DNA of 64,000 nucleotides from Methylobacterium oryzae (GCF_021398735.1 NZ_CP090349.1:2737001-2801000); one strand, 5' to 3'. Numbered from the stretch's first letter, positions 27,933 to 37,586 are shown. Made by a program: numbers and translations. Notes: generated from the sequence alone by a model not told the origin.

Positions 27933-29453
27933 ATGCTCGGCCTCGGCATCCTCTCCGGCCTGCTGATCGTGCCGCTCTGCGGCGCGGCCTTCATCCTCAC
28001 GCTGAACGGCGACGAGGAGTCGGTCGCGCGCAACAGCCGCTGGGCCGCGCTCGCCACCACGATCGTCACCTTCCTGCTCTCCCTGGTGGCGTGGAGCCGC
28101 TACGACACCGCCTCGTCGAGCTTCCAGCTCGTGGAGAGCCACGCGTGGCTCACCGAGACGATCCGGTTCAAGCTCGGCGTCGACGGCTTCTCGATGCCGC
28201 TGATCCTGCTGACCACGTTCCTGATGCCGTTCTGCATCGGCGCCTCGTGGCACTCGATCCACTTCCGGGTGAAGGAGTACTTCGTCGCCTTCCTCGTCCT
28301 CGAGACGACGATGATCGGCGTCTTCGCCGCCCTCGATCTGGTGCTGTTCTACCTGTTCTTCGAGGCCGGCCTGATCCCGATGTTCCTGATCATCGGCATC
28401 TGGGGCGGCGCGCGCCGGGTCTACGCCAGCTTCAAGTTCTTCCTCTACACCCTGCTCGGCTCGGTGCTGATGCTGCTCGCCGTGATGGCGATGTACTGGC
28501 AGGCCGGCACCACCGACATCCCGACCCTGCTGCAGTACCGCTTCCCGGTGCAGATGCAGACCTGGCTGTGGCTCGCCTTCTTCGCCTCCTTCGCGGTGAA
28601 GATGCCGATGTGGCCGGTCCACACCTGGCTGCCCGACGCCCACGTGGAGGCGCCCACCGCCGGCTCGGTGATCCTGGCGGGCATCCTCCTGAAGATGGGC
28701 GGCTACGGCTTCATCCGGATCTCGCTGCCGATGCTGCCGGTGGCGAGCCACGACTTCGCGCCCTTCGTGTTCGCGCTGTCGGTGATCGCGATCATCTTCA
28801 CGTCACTCACCGCGATGATGCAGACCGACATCAAGAAGCTGATCGCCTACTCGTCGGTGGCCCATATGGGCTTCGTGACGCTGGGGCTGTTCACCCTGAA
28901 CGAGCAGGGCATCCAGGGCGCGCTGTTCCTGATGATCTCCCACGGCATCGTGTCGGGGGCGCTCTTCCTCTGCGTCGGCGTCGTCTACGACCGGATGCAC
29001 ACCCGCGAGATCTCGGCCTATGGCGGCCTCGTGAAGCGGATGCCGCTCTACGCCGTGGCCATGATGGTGTTCACGATGGCCAATGTCGGCCTGCCGGGCA
29101 CCTCGGGCTTCGTCGGCGAGTTCCTGGCCATGCTCGGCGCCTTCAAGGCGAACCCGAACGTGGCGTTCTTCTCGACCTTCGGCATCATCCTGTCGGCGGC
29201 CTACGCCCTGTGGCTCTACGCCCGGGTGATCTACGGGAAGCTGGAGAAGCCGAATCTCCAGGGCATCCTGGATCTCGACACCCGCGAGAAGATCATCCTG
29301 GCGCCGCTGGTCGTCCTGACGATCTACTACGGCGTTCACCCGGCCCCCGTGCTCGACGTGTTCGCGCCCTCGACCGACGCGCTGATGGCGAGCATCAAGA
29401 CCGCGCTCTCGAACACCCAGACGGCCGCCGCGGCGCTGCCGATCCCGCGCTGA
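27933..29453 (+). CDS. nuoM: NADH-quinone oxidoreductase subunit M (antiporter-like)
   Basis: A 506-residue proton-pumping subunit with 14 helices. Signature blocks are [20 protein letters not shown] (with the key glutamate), [20 protein letters not shown] (lysine) and [17 protein letters not shown] at 27933 is one base after the nuoL stop; an ATG four codons earlier (27921) would overlap nuoL. It is followed by nuoN after 10 bp. Confidence 0.97.
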   Translation: MLGLGILSGLLIVPLCGAAFILTLNGDEESVARNSRWAALATTIVTFLLSLVAWSRYDTASSSFQLVESHAWLTETIRFKLGVDGFSMPLILLTTFLMPFCIGASWHSIHFRVKEYFVAFLVLETTMIGVFAALDLVLFYLFFEAGLIPMFLIIGIWGGARRVYASFKFFLYTLLGSVLMLLAVMAMYWQAGTTDIPTLLQYRFPVQMQTWLWLAFFASFAVKMPMWPVHTWLPDAHVEAPTAGSVILAGILLKMGGYGFIRISLPMLPVASHDFAPFVFALSVIAIIFTSLTAMMQTDIKKLIAYSSVAHMGFVTLGLFTLNEQGIQGALFLMISHGIVSGALFLCVGVVYDRMHTREISAYGGLVKRMPLYAVAMMVFTMANVGLPGTSGFVGEFLAMLGAFKANPNVAFFSTFGIILSAAYALWLYARVIYGKLEKPNLQGILDLDTREKIILAPLVVLTIYYGVHPAPVLDVFAPSTDALMASIKTALSNTQTAAAALPIPR

Positions 29454-29463
29454 GGCGGACACC

Positions 29464-30909
29464 ATGACAACCGTCCACTCCGTCCTGCCCTCGCTGGCGC
29501 CGCTCATGCCCGAGCTGATCCTCGGCGTCGGCGTCATGGGCCTGATCCTCTACGGCGCGTGGCGCGGCGACCGCTCCGCCGAGACCGTGAGCATCGGCGC
29601 CCTCGCCCTGCTCCTCGTCGCCCTGTCGGTGGTGATCTCGCAGCCGGTGCACGGCCGGGTCACGACCCTGTCGGGCGCGTTCGTGTCCGATTCCTTCGCC
29701 AAGGTGATGAAGTCGCTGGTGCTGCTCGGATCCGCGGCGACGATCCTGCTGGCGCACGACTTCTTCAAGCGCGAGCGCATCGACCGGTTCGAGTTCCCGG
29801 TCCTGATCGTGCTCTGCACCATCGGCATGATGGTCATGGTCTCGGCCAACGACCTGATCGCGCTCTACCTGGGCCTGGAGCTGCAGTCGCTCGCCGCCTA
29901 CGTGATCGCCGCCTTCCACCGCGACGACGTGAAGTCCACCGAGGCCGGCCTCAAGTACTTCGTGCTCGGCGCGCTCTCCTCCGGCATGCTGCTCTACGGC
30001 GCCTCGCTGGTCTACGGCTTCACCGGCACCGTCTCGTTCCCCGGCATCGTCTCGGCGCTCAACGAGAATGCCGGGTTCGGCATCGTGCTGGGCATCGTGT
30101 TCCTGGCGGCCGGCGTGTGCTTCAAGCTGGCGGCCGTGCCGTTCCACATGTGGACGCCCGACGTCTACGAGGGCTCGCCGACCCCGGTGACGGCCTTCTT
30201 CGCCTCGGCGCCCAAGATGGCCGCCGTGGCGATGACCGTGCGGGTGTTCATCGGCGCGATGCCGGACGTGACGGCGATCTGGCAGCAGATCTTCATCTTC
30301 GTCTCGATCGCGTCGATGGCGCTCGGCTCGTTCGCGGCGATCGGGCAGACCTCGATCAAGCGCCTGATGGCCTACTCGTCGATCGGCAATATCGGCTACG
30401 CGCTGATCGGCCTGGCCTCCGGCTCGGAGGAGGGGATCAGCGGGCTCGTCACCTACATGATCATCTACCTCGCGATGACGCTCGGCACCTTCGCGATCAT
30501 CCTGTCGCTCCGGCGCCGGGACGTGATGTTCGAGAAGATCGAGGACCTGTCGGGCCTGTCGCGGACCCATCCGTGGCTCGCCTTCTGCCTCGCCGCGATG
30601 ATGTTCTCGCTGGCCGGCATCCCGCCGCTCGCCGGGTTCTTCGCGAAGTTCTACGTCTTCGCCGCCGCCATCAAGGCGGGTCTCGTGACGCTGGCGGTGA
30701 TCGGCGTGGTGACCAGCGTGGTGGGCGCCTACTACTACCTGCGCGTCGTGCGGATCATGTACTTCGACGAGCCGAAGGAGCCGTACGAGGCGATGGCCCC
30801 GGGCCTGCGCATCGTGCTCGCCCTGTCGAGCGTCGTGGTGGTGCTGTTCTTCCTGCTGCCCGGGCCGCTGGTCGGCGCCGCCGGCCGGGCCGCGAAGTCG
30901 CTGTTCTAG
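29464..30909 (+). CDS. nuoN: NADH-quinone oxidoreductase subunit N (antiporter-like)
   Basis: A 481-residue proton-pumping subunit with 14 helices. Family blocks are IALYLGLELQSLAAYVIAAF (glutamate), AAVPFHMWTPDVYEGSPTPV and IKRLMAYSSIGNIGYALIGL. It is the last nuo gene; birA begins 7 bp downstream with a TTG, so the transcript probably continues into birA and RNase J. Confidence 0.97.
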   Translation: MTTVHSVLPSLAPLMPELILGVGVMGLILYGAWRGDRSAETVSIGALALLLVALSVVISQPVHGRVTTLSGAFVSDSFAKVMKSLVLLGSAATILLAHDFFKRERIDRFEFPVLIVLCTIGMMVMVSANDLIALYLGLELQSLAAYVIAAFHRDDVKSTEAGLKYFVLGALSSGMLLYGASLVYGFTGTVSFPGIVSALNENAGFGIVLGIVFLAAGVCFKLAAVPFHMWTPDVYEGSPTPVTAFFASAPKMAAVAMTVRVFIGAMPDVTAIWQQIFIFVSIASMALGSFAAIGQTSIKRLMAYSSIGNIGYALIGLASGSEEGISGLVTYMIIYLAMTLGTFAIILSLRRRDVMFEKIEDLSGLSRTHPWLAFCLAAMMFSLAGIPPLAGFFAKFYVFAAAIKAGLVTLAVIGVVTSVVGAYYYLRVVRIMYFDEPKEPYEAMAPGLRIVLALSSVVVVLFFLLPGPLVGAAGRAAKSLF

Positions 30910-30916
30910 GACGGCC

Positions 30917-31720
30917 TTGACCTACCGACTCGGGCCCTCGGCGCGCGCCGAGGGCCACCGCCTGCACGTCCACGACACCCTCGGCTCCACCAACACGGAG
31001 GCCGTGGCGCGCGCGCGCGCCGGCGAGACAGGCCCGCTCTGGGTGGTGACGCACCGCCAGGAGGCGGGCCGCGGTCGGCGGGGCAACAGCTGGTCCTCGC
31101 TCCCCGGCAACCTCGCGGCGAGCGTGCTCTGGCCGGTCGCCGGGGTCGCGCCGGACCACCTCGCCGAGTTGGGCTTCGTGGCCGGCCTCGCCCTGATCGA
31201 GGCGCTGGAGGCGGCCTGCGGCACCCTGCCGGATACCGGATCCGGCGCCGGGGCCCGATCTTTTCAGCTCAAATGGCCGAACGACGTGCTGCTCGGCGGG
31301 GCGAAGCTCGCCGGCCTGCTCCTGGAGGCGGAGACGCTCCCGGGCGGGCGGCGCGCCGCGGTCATCGGCTTCGGCGTGAACGTCGCGGCGGCGCCGGAGG
31401 GCTTCGGGGCGGCGAGCCTGGCGGCGGCGGGTTACGCGTGCGGCGCCGAGGCGCTACTGGAACATCTCTCGGACCGGGTGGCCGCGCGGGCGCGCGCCTG
31501 GGACCGGGGACGGAATTTCGCTGACCTGCGCGCGGCCTGGCTCGCGCGGGCCGCGGGTCTCGGATCGGAGATCGCGGTGCACAGCGGCGGTCACATCCTG
31601 CGGGGCGTGTTCGAGACGATCGACGAGGGGGGGCGGCTCGTGATCCTCGCCCCCGACGGGAACCGGCATACCGTGACGGCGGGCGAGGTGCATTTCGGAT
31701 CGGCCGCGACGGCGGCCTGA
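30917..31720 (+). CDS. birA: Biotin-[acetyl-CoA-carboxylase] ligase
   Basis: A 267-residue biotin protein ligase that makes biotinyl-AMP and attaches biotin to carboxylase carrier domains. The biotin/ATP loop HRQEAGRGRRGNSWSS lies near residues 49-64, KWPNDVLLGGAKLAGLL near 118-134, and a C-terminal SH3-like domain contains TIDEGGRLVILAPDG. There is no N-terminal helix-turn-helix, so this is a non-regulatory (group I) enzyme. The start is TTG at 30917, 7 bp after nuoN; this nuoN-birA linkage is common in alphaproteobacteria. Confidence 0.94.
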   Translation: MTYRLGPSARAEGHRLHVHDTLGSTNTEAVARARAGETGPLWVVTHRQEAGRGRRGNSWSSLPGNLAASVLWPVAGVAPDHLAELGFVAGLALIEALEAACGTLPDTGSGAGARSFQLKWPNDVLLGGAKLAGLLLEAETLPGGRRAAVIGFGVNVAAAPEGFGAASLAAAGYACGAEALLEHLSDRVAARARAWDRGRNFADLRAAWLARAAGLGSEIAVHSGGHILRGVFETIDEGGRLVILAPDGNRHTVTAGEVHFGSAATAA

Positions 31721-31736
31721 GTTTGGACGACGACAG

Positions 31737-33410
31737 ATGGTTAAGGGACAGGAGGAGCTGGTCTTCCTGCCGCTCGGCGGCGTGGGCGAGATCGGGATGA
31801 ACGCGGCACTCTACGGGTTCGGCCCGGAGAAGGGCCGGAAGTGGATCATGGTCGATTGCGGCATGGGCTTCGCCGGCGAGGAGCAGATGCCGGGCGTCGA
31901 CCTGATGTTCCCCGACCTCTCCTTCATCGAGGAGCGGCGCAAGGACCTGCTGGGGATCTTCATCACCCACGCGCACGAGGACCATATCGGGGCGATCTCG
32001 GAGCTGTGGCCCCGGCTCAAGGCGCCGGTCTACGCGACCCGCTTCGCCAAGAACCTGCTGGAGACCCGGCGCCTGTCCGAGCCCGGCGCCCCGAAGGTCG
32101 AGCTGCGGGAGGTGAAGCCCGGGCGGCGCGTGACCGTCGGGCCGTTCGAGCTCGAGTACGTGCCGGTCTCGCACTCCATCCCGGAATCGAACGCCATCGC
32201 CATCCGCACCGCGGCGGGCCTCGTCCTCCACACTGGCGACTGGAAGATCGACCCGACCCCGGTGGCCGGCTCGGTGACGTCGCCGGAGGCGTTCACGGCG
32301 CTCGGGGACGAGGGCGTCCTCGCCATCGTCTGCGACTCGACCAACGTCGTGCGCGAGGGCTTCTCGCCGAGCGAGAAGACCGTCGCCGAGACGCTGAAGA
32401 CGCTGATCGCGGACGCGCCGCACCGGGTCGCCGTGACGACCTTCGCGTCCAACGTGGCGCGCATCCGCGCGGTCGCCGAGGCGGCGGCCGCCTGCGGGCG
32501 GGAGGTCATCGCGGTCGGCCGCGCCATGGACCGGGTGATCGACGTGGCCCGCGAGTGCGGCTACCTCGACGGCCTGCCCGAGTTCCGCCGCTCCGATTCG
32601 TGGAAGAGCCTGCCGCGGGAGCGCGTCGTCGCGCTGCTCACCGGCTCACAGGGCGAGCCGCGGGCGGCGCTCGCCCGCGTCTCCCGCCGCGACCACCCGG
32701 ATATCAGCCTCACCGCCGGTGACCAGGTGATCTTCTCCTCGCGCGCCATCCCGGGCAACGAGCGCGATGTCGGCTCGATCATCAACGACCTGATCGAGCA
32801 GGGCGTCGAGGTGATCACCGACCGCACCGACCTCGTCCACGTCTCCGGCCACCCGCGCCGGGACGAGATGGTCGAGATGTACCGGTGGACCCGCCCGGGC
32901 ACCGCGATCCCGGTCCACGGCGAGGCCCTGCACCTCGACGAGCACGCCCGCTTCGCGCGGGCGCAGGGCGTGCAGAACGTGGTCAAGGCCCGCAACGGCA
33001 GCCTGATCCGTCTGAGCCCCGGCAAGCCCGAGGTGATCGACCACGTGAAGGCCGGCCGCCTGTTCAAGGACGGCGACGTCCTGATCGACGAGAAGGACCG
33101 GGCGATCCCGGAGCGGCGCAAGCTGATGCAGGCCGGCCTGGTCTCGGTGGCGATCGCTATCGACGAGGACGGCGTCGTGCTCGGCGAGCCGGCGGTGGAC
33201 ATCATCGGCCTGCCGAACCGCGGCCGGTCCGGCGAGCCGCTGATCGAGACCGTGGTGGACGCGGTCTCCCGCACCCTGTCGGGGATGTCGCGGGGCAAGC
33301 TCAAGGACTCGGAGAGCGTCGAGAAGACGGTCGACCGGGCGGTGCGCACCGCGGTCAACGAGGTGTGGGGCAAGAAGCCGGCCTGCCACGTGCAGGTGGT
33401 GGAGGTGTGA
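31737..33410 (+). CDS. rnj: Ribonuclease J
   Basis: A 557-residue metallo-beta-lactamase/beta-CASP ribonuclease with 5'-exonuclease and endonuclease activity in RNA processing and decay. The zinc motif HAHEDHIGAI lies near residues 77-86, followed by SHSIPESNA and HTGDWKIDPTP. The beta-CASP block includes TFASNVARI and TGSQGEPRAAL, and VSGHPRRDEMVEMYRW is the later conserved block. A C-terminal domain follows. Alphaproteobacteria carry RNase J alongside RNase E. The gene begins 16 bp after birA. Confidence 0.95.
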   Translation: MVKGQEELVFLPLGGVGEIGMNAALYGFGPEKGRKWIMVDCGMGFAGEEQMPGVDLMFPDLSFIEERRKDLLGIFITHAHEDHIGAISELWPRLKAPVYATRFAKNLLETRRLSEPGAPKVELREVKPGRRVTVGPFELEYVPVSHSIPESNAIAIRTAAGLVLHTGDWKIDPTPVAGSVTSPEAFTALGDEGVLAIVCDSTNVVREGFSPSEKTVAETLKTLIADAPHRVAVTTFASNVARIRAVAEAAAACGREVIAVGRAMDRVIDVARECGYLDGLPEFRRSDSWKSLPRERVVALLTGSQGEPRAALARVSRRDHPDISLTAGDQVIFSSRAIPGNERDVGSIINDLIEQGVEVITDRTDLVHVSGHPRRDEMVEMYRWTRPGTAIPVHGEALHLDEHARFARAQGVQNVVKARNGSLIRLSPGKPEVIDHVKAGRLFKDGDVLIDEKDRAIPERRKLMQAGLVSVAIAIDEDGVVLGEPAVDIIGLPNRGRSGEPLIETVVDAVSRTLSGMSRGKLKDSESVEKTVDRAVRTAVNEVWGKKPACHVQVVEV

Positions 33411-33455
33411 AGCTGGCTGCCGATAGCGGTTGGCTGTAATCTAGACGGAGCCGAA

Positions 33456-33479
33456 GCAGCCGATCATCCGATCGGCTGC
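33456..33479 (+). terminator. Perfect 10-bp hairpin after rnj
   Basis: GCAGCCGATC and its exact complement (33456-33465 and 33470-33479) with loop ATCC lie 45 bp after the RNase J stop. There is no U-run, so this may be an RNA-protecting stem or a Rho-assisted end rather than an intrinsic terminator. Confidence 0.4.
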
Positions 33480-33495
33480 CGGACAGGGCCCGGGT

Positions 33496-33591
33496 TCCCT
33501 CTCGCGCACGGGAGAGGGACAGGGTGAGGGGGACAGGTTCTGCCGGAGAGGGCTCGTCCCTCACCCCAACCCTCTGCCGCACGGGAGAGGG
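33496..33591. repeat. Triple-hairpin intergenic repeat between rnj and mce
   Basis: Three stems follow each other: TCCCTCTC/GAGAGGGA (33496-33503 and 33512-33519), GGGTGAGGG/CCCTCACCC (33522-33530 and 33558-33566) and CCCTCT/AGAGGG (33570-33575 and 33586-33591). The 13-mer GCACGGGAGAGGG occurs twice (33506-33518 and 33579-33591). The look is that of the CCCTCACCC-type intergenic repeats common in Gram-negative genomes. No coding frame in 33411-33682 is convincing. Confidence 0.75.
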
Positions 33592-33682
33592 GGCCGGTCG
33601 CGTCCGCGCGTACGGGCGGAGCCTTCCCCGCGAACGAACGAAGCTCCCGGACAGGGGGCCAGAATGCCGGGGAGGAAACATC

Positions 33683-34087
33683 ATGATCGGCCGTCTCAAC
33701 CACGTGGCCATCGCCGTGCAGGATCTCGACGCCGCCTGCGCGGTCTACCGCGACACGCTGGGCGCGACGATCACCGCGCCCCTGCCGCAGCCCGAGCACG
33801 GCGTCACCGTCGTGTTCGTCGAGCTGCCGAACAGCAAGATCGAGCTGATGTCCCCTCTGGGCGAGGGCTCGCCGATCGAGTCCTTCGTGGCCCGCAACCC
33901 GGGCGGCGGCATCCACCACGTCTGCTACGAGGTCGACGACATCCTGGCCGCCCGCGACCAGCTCAAGGCGCAGGGCGCCCGGGTGCTCGGCACCGGTGAG
34001 CCGCGGATCGGCGCGCACGGCAAGCCGGTCCTGTTCCTGCACCCCAAGGACTTCCTCGGCACCCTGGTCGAGCTGGAGCAGGTGTGA
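33683..34087 (+). CDS. mce: Methylmalonyl-CoA epimerase
   Basis: A 134-residue vicinal-oxygen-chelate enzyme that interconverts (2R)- and (2S)-methylmalonyl-CoA. This links propionyl-CoA carboxylation with methylmalonyl-CoA mutase, and in methylotrophs with the ethylmalonyl-CoA pathway. Metal ligands are recognisable: the His in RLNHVAIAVQDLD near residue 7, the GGGIHHVCYEV block with the second His, and the terminal Glu in GTLVELEQV. ATG at 33683 follows GGGGAGG. It overlaps the next gene by the GTGA junction. Confidence 0.93.
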   Translation: MIGRLNHVAIAVQDLDAACAVYRDTLGATITAPLPQPEHGVTVVFVELPNSKIELMSPLGEGSPIESFVARNPGGGIHHVCYEVDDILAARDQLKAQGARVLGTGEPRIGAHGKPVLFLHPKDFLGTLVELEQV

Positions 34088-34419
34088 GCCGGATGATGAA
34101 CGCACTGGCCCGCTCGACGCCGGTGACCCTGGCGGCGATCACCGTCCTGATCGCCGCCTTCGTGGCGGCGGCGGTGAGCCTGTTCAAGCTGACGGTGGGC
34201 GGGGCGATCGCCCTCTACTTCGTGGTCTGGTGGACGCTGCTCTTCGCGGTCCTGCCCCTGCGCAACCAGCCGGAGACGCGGCCCAGCCACGTGGTTCCGG
34301 GCCAGGATCCCGGCGCGCCGGCAGCGCCGCGACTGCGCGAGAAGGCGATCTGGACGACGCTGGTCGCGGGCGCCGCCTTCCTGATCGCCCTGGCGGTGTT
34401 CCCGCTGACCGGACTTTAG
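34084..34419 (+). CDS. DUF1467 family small membrane protein
   Basis: A 111-residue protein with two helix regions (about 14-57, which could be two passes, and 88-108) separated by a loop containing VVPGQDPGAPAAPRLREK, the DUF1467 signature. The function is unknown; the family is almost confined to alphaproteobacteria and lies between mce and proS, as here. The GTG start at 34084 overlaps the mce stop by four bases; an ATG follows at 34093. Translational coupling to mce is likely. Confidence 0.9.
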   Translation: MSRMMNALARSTPVTLAAITVLIAAFVAAAVSLFKLTVGGAIALYFVVWWTLLFAVLPLRNQPETRPSHVVPGQDPGAPAAPRLREKAIWTTLVAGAAFLIALAVFPLTGL

Positions 34420-34532
34420 GACGGCTCTGAGCGGCGATCCGGGAGACGCCCCGCGTCGGGTCACGGCCCGGGAAACCAGATGGGCGCGGGCCCTCCCGGT
34501 GGTCCGACACGGCCGCGCCGACCGGACCCAAG

Positions 34533-34564
34533 AATAAAAAAAGCAAGGCCCGAGGCCTTGCTTT
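34533..34564 (-). terminator. Strong intrinsic terminator (minus strand)
   Basis: A perfect 11-bp stem, AAAGCAAGGCC/GGCCTTGCTTT (34540-34550 and 34554-34564), has a 3-base loop. Read on the minus strand it is followed directly by a run of Us (TTTTTTATT in the DNA). On the plus strand the only U tract is within the stem, so it favours leftward transcription although both flanking genes are rightward. Confidence 0.8.
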
Positions 34565-34676
34565 CAAGCTTCACTGGCTCGACCTTGAAATATCCCTCGC
34601 ATTGGCTGCGGGGCGGTCGCTTTTCCTCCCGAGACTCGGACCTTGCGCCACCTCTTCCGGGCGTCGCAAACATCGC
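34533..34676 (-). ncRNA. Candidate small RNA (about 140 nt) upstream of proS
   Basis: A minus-strand unit is bounded by a near-consensus promoter (34683-34711) and the intrinsic terminator at 34533-34564. Just before the terminator the RNA has a TTCAAG/CTTGAA stem, and near its 5' end a TCCGG/CCGGA pairing. No frame has a clear Shine-Dalgarno and family-like protein. The best small frame, a TTG-started peptide of about 32 codons ending KSDRPAANARDISRSSQ-stop, halts just ahead of the terminator, so a leader-peptide or small-protein mRNA remains possible. I do not recognise 6S, 4.5S, tmRNA or a riboswitch in it. Confidence 0.5.
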
Positions 34677-34682
34677 CGGACG

Positions 34683-34711
34683 CTTATAGGAACAACAATT
34701 CGTGTTGTCAC
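34683..34711 (-). promoter_or_regulatory. Promoter of the candidate small RNA, with internal dyad
   Basis: On the minus strand, -35 GTGACA (34706-34711) and -10 TATAAG (34683-34688) are each 5/6 matches to the sigma-70 consensus with an exact 17-bp spacer. The spacer and -35 contain a perfect dyad ACAACA-N5-TGTTGT (34692-34708) that could bind a repressor. Confidence 0.55.
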
Positions 34712-34927
34712 CGGGTCTGCGAGAAAAATCTGCGCTTTCTTGCCGGCAAATGGGCATACCGCTTTCCGCCTAGGCAGCGGCCTCAGCGCGGCCGGGCCGC
34801 CGCCTCCGGTTCGCCGCGATTACGCCCCGCCGTGGTCGCGCAGTGCTTGTAATTTGCGTCTCCGGCGTGTTGTGTGCCGGCGCGCCGCGGCTCCTCCCGG
34901 CCGATCCTCTTCCAAGACTCTGACGAC
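34712..34927 (+). promoter_or_regulatory. Upstream region of proS
   Basis: Together with 34420-34711 this makes a 508-bp gap between DUF1467 and proS. This part should hold the proS promoter. I see no clear structured leader (no T-box is expected in this phylum) and no credible gene. Confidence 0.3.
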
Positions 34928-36253
34928 ATGCGTCTCTCCCGCTATTTCATGCCGACCTTGCGCGAGACGCCCAAGGAAGCCGAGATCGTCTCGCACCGGC
35001 TGATGCTGCGCGCCGGCCTAGTCCGCCAGGAAGCCGCCGGCATCTACGCCTGGTTGCCGCTGGGCCTGCGGGTTCTGGAGCGCGTCTGCGCGGTGATCCG
35101 GCGGGAGCAGGACCGGTCCGGCGCCGTCGAGATCCTGATGCCGACGGTGCAGTCCGCCGAGCTGTGGCGGGAATCCGGCCGCTACGACGCCTACGGCAAG
35201 GAGATGCTGCGCCTGAAGGACCGGCACGACCGCGAGATGCTCTACGGCCCCACAGCCGAGGAGATGGTCACCGAGATCTTCCGGGCGAGCGTGCGCTCCT
35301 ACAAGGACCTGCCCAAGAACCTCTACCAGATCTCGTGGAAGTTCCGCGACGAGGTGCGGCCGCGCTTCGGCACGATGCGCTCCCGCGAGTTCCTGATGAA
35401 GGACGCCTACTCGTTCGATTTCGACCAGGCCGGCGCGCGCCACGCCTACAACCGGATGTTCGTGGCGTACCTGCGGACCTTCGCGGGCCTCGGCCTGAAA
35501 GCGATCCCGATGCGCGCCGATACCGGCCCGATCGGCGGCGACCTGTCCCACGAGTTCATCATCCTGGCGAAGACCGGCGAGAGCGAGGTCTTCTGCGACA
35601 AGGCCTATCTCGACTTCGACATCCCGCCGGCGACCGTCGATTTCGACGACGTCGCCGCCCTCCAGGGCATCGTCGATGCCTGGACCTCGCACTACGCGGC
35701 CACCGAGGAGATGCACGAGCCGGCGGCCTTCGCGGAGGTCCCGGAGGACAACCGCATGGCGGCCCGCGGCATCGAGGTCGGGCACATCTTCTACTTCGGC
35801 ACCAAGTATTCCGAGCCGATGGGCGCCAAGGTCGCCGGTCCGGACGGGATCGAGCGGCCGGTCCATATGGGCTCCTACGGCATCGGGCCGAGCCGGCTGG
35901 TCGCCGCCATCGTCGAGGCCAGCCACGACGAGGCCGGGATCATCTGGCCGGACTCGGTCGCGCCGTTCGACGTCGCCCTGATCAACCTCAAGGTCGGGGA
36001 CGCGGCCACCGACGCCGCCTGCGCGCAGATCCAGTCCGACCTGGAGACCGCCGGCCTGTCGGTGCTCTACGACGACCGCGACGAGCGCCCCGGCGCGAAG
36101 TTCGCCACCGCCGACCTGATCGGCCTGCCCTGGCAGGTGATCGTCGGGCCCAAGGGCCTAGCGGAGGGCAAGGTCGAGCTGAAGCGGCGTGCCGGCGGCG
36201 AGCGCGAGAGCCTCGCGACCGTCGATCTGCTGGCACGCATCCGGCGCGTCTGA
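34928..36253 (+). CDS. proS: Prolyl-tRNA synthetase (short, no editing insert)
   Basis: A 441-residue class II aminoacyl-tRNA synthetase that charges tRNA-Pro. The core shows motif 1 around [20 protein letters not shown], motif 2 [23 protein letters not shown] and motif 3 [13 protein letters not shown]; the anticodon-binding domain occupies the last 100 residues. Between motifs 2 and 3 only about 190 residues are present, without the 180-residue INS editing domain of E. coli ProRS. That is normal in alphaproteobacteria and means editing of Ala-tRNA-Pro must be done in trans. The start at M-R-L-S-R-Y-F (34928) replaces an upstream ATG at 34874 with no family match. Confidence 0.95.
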   Translation: MRLSRYFMPTLRETPKEAEIVSHRLMLRAGLVRQEAAGIYAWLPLGLRVLERVCAVIRREQDRSGAVEILMPTVQSAELWRESGRYDAYGKEMLRLKDRHDREMLYGPTAEEMVTEIFRASVRSYKDLPKNLYQISWKFRDEVRPRFGTMRSREFLMKDAYSFDFDQAGARHAYNRMFVAYLRTFAGLGLKAIPMRADTGPIGGDLSHEFIILAKTGESEVFCDKAYLDFDIPPATVDFDDVAALQGIVDAWTSHYAATEEMHEPAAFAEVPEDNRMAARGIEVGHIFYFGTKYSEPMGAKVAGPDGIERPVHMGSYGIGPSRLVAAIVEASHDEAGIIWPDSVAPFDVALINLKVGDAATDAACAQIQSDLETAGLSVLYDDRDERPGAKFATADLIGLPWQVIVGPKGLAEGKVELKRRAGGERESLATVDLLARIRRV

Positions 36254-36256
36254 GGC

Positions 36257-37573
36257 GTGCCGATGGCCGCCTCAGCGAAGCTGGACCGGGTTCGGACCTT
36301 CGCGGCCTCGTTCGCGGCCTCGTTCCGCCAGGGCACCGCGCCCTTCGCGCCGTTCGAGTGGATCCTCGCCGGCCGCTACCTGCGCGCCCGGCGCCGGGGC
36401 GGCGGCGTCTCGGTGGTGGCGTTCTTCTCGGTGCTCGGCATCGCGCTCGGCGTCGCCACGCTGATCATCGTCCTGTCAGTGATGAACGGCTTCCGCGCGG
36501 AACTGCTGTCGAAGATCGTCGGCATCAACGGCCACCTGTTCGCGACGCCCATCGACCGGCCGTTCAACGACTGGACCGACCTGTCGGACCGGCTGTCGAA
36601 GGTGGCGGGCGTGCGCGCCGCGGTGCCGCTGGTCGAGGGCCAGGCCTTCGCCTCGTCGCAGTACGGCGGATCCGGCGTCATCATCCGCGGCGTGCGGGCG
36701 GCCGACCTCGACGCGCTGGCGGCCGTGTCCTCGGCGATCCGCGGCGGCACCCTCGAAGGTTTCGACGACGGCACCGGCGTGCTGATCGGGCGGCGGCTCG
36801 CCGACACGCTGGGCCTGCAGGCCGGCGACACGATCACGCTGGTCACGCCCAAGGGCTCGTCGACGCCCTTCGGGACGGCGCCGCGCACCAAGAGCTACAC
36901 GGTCAAGGCGGTGTTCGAGGTCGGCATGACCGAGTTCGACCAGACCTTCGTGTTCATGCCGCTGGTCGAGGCCCAGGCGTTCTTCAACAAGGACGGCGAC
37001 GTGAGCATGATCGAGATCTATGTCGACGATCCCGACCATGTCGGCGACATGCGCGAGCCCCTGGAGATGGCGGCCGAGCGCCCGATCCTGCTCACCGACT
37101 GGCGCCAGCGCAACCGGACCTTCTTCGGGGCCCTGGAGGTCGAGCGGAACGTCATGTTCCTGATCCTCAGCCTGATCGTCGTGGTGGCGACCCTCAACAT
37201 CGTCTCCGGCCTGATCCTGCTGGTGCGCGACAAGTCGAGCGACATCGCGATCCTGCGCACCATGGGGGCGACGCCGGGCACGATCATGCGGGTGTTCCTG
37301 ATCAACGGCGCGCTGATCGGCGTCGTCGGGACGCTCAGCGGGCTCGGCCTCGGCATCCTGATCACCCTCAACATCAAGCCGATCCAGCACGTGCTGTTTC
37401 CGGGCGCCTGGGACCCCACGGTGCGGTTCCTCGCCGAGATCCCGGCGCAGATGAACCCGAAGGAGATCACCGCCGTAGTGATCACCTCCCTGCTGCTGTC
37501 GCTCGCGGCGACGCTGTATCCCTCTTGGCGCGCCGCCCGGCTCGATCCGGTGCAGGCCCTCCGCTACGGCTGA
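36257..37573 (+). CDS. lolC: Lipoprotein-releasing ABC permease LolC/LolE
   Basis: A 438-residue inner-membrane permease of the LolCE complex, which extracts outer-membrane lipoproteins and passes them to LolA. It has four helices: one near residue 50 ([19 protein letters not shown]), a large periplasmic domain (about 75-285), and three C-terminal helices with the FtsX-like motif [19 protein letters not shown]. Only one permease gene lies here, so the complex is probably a homodimer with two LolD. The start is GTG at 36257 or ATG at 36263. It is flanked by proS (3 bp) and lolD (13 bp). Confidence 0.93.
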   Translation: MPMAASAKLDRVRTFAASFAASFRQGTAPFAPFEWILAGRYLRARRRGGGVSVVAFFSVLGIALGVATLIIVLSVMNGFRAELLSKIVGINGHLFATPIDRPFNDWTDLSDRLSKVAGVRAAVPLVEGQAFASSQYGGSGVIIRGVRAADLDALAAVSSAIRGGTLEGFDDGTGVLIGRRLADTLGLQAGDTITLVTPKGSSTPFGTAPRTKSYTVKAVFEVGMTEFDQTFVFMPLVEAQAFFNKDGDVSMIEIYVDDPDHVGDMREPLEMAAERPILLTDWRQRNRTFFGALEVERNVMFLILSLIVVVATLNIVSGLILLVRDKSSDIAILRTMGATPGTIMRVFLINGALIGVVGTLSGLGLGILITLNIKPIQHVLFPGAWDPTVRFLAEIPAQMNPKEITAVVITSLLLSLAATLYPSWRAARLDPVQALRYG

Positions 37574-37586
37574 CGGGCCGCATCCG

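Noticed and set aside
34461..34757. 98-codon minus-strand frame over the proposed small RNA
   Set aside because: It runs through the terminator hairpin without a stop and has no ribosome site; the transcript end would truncate it.
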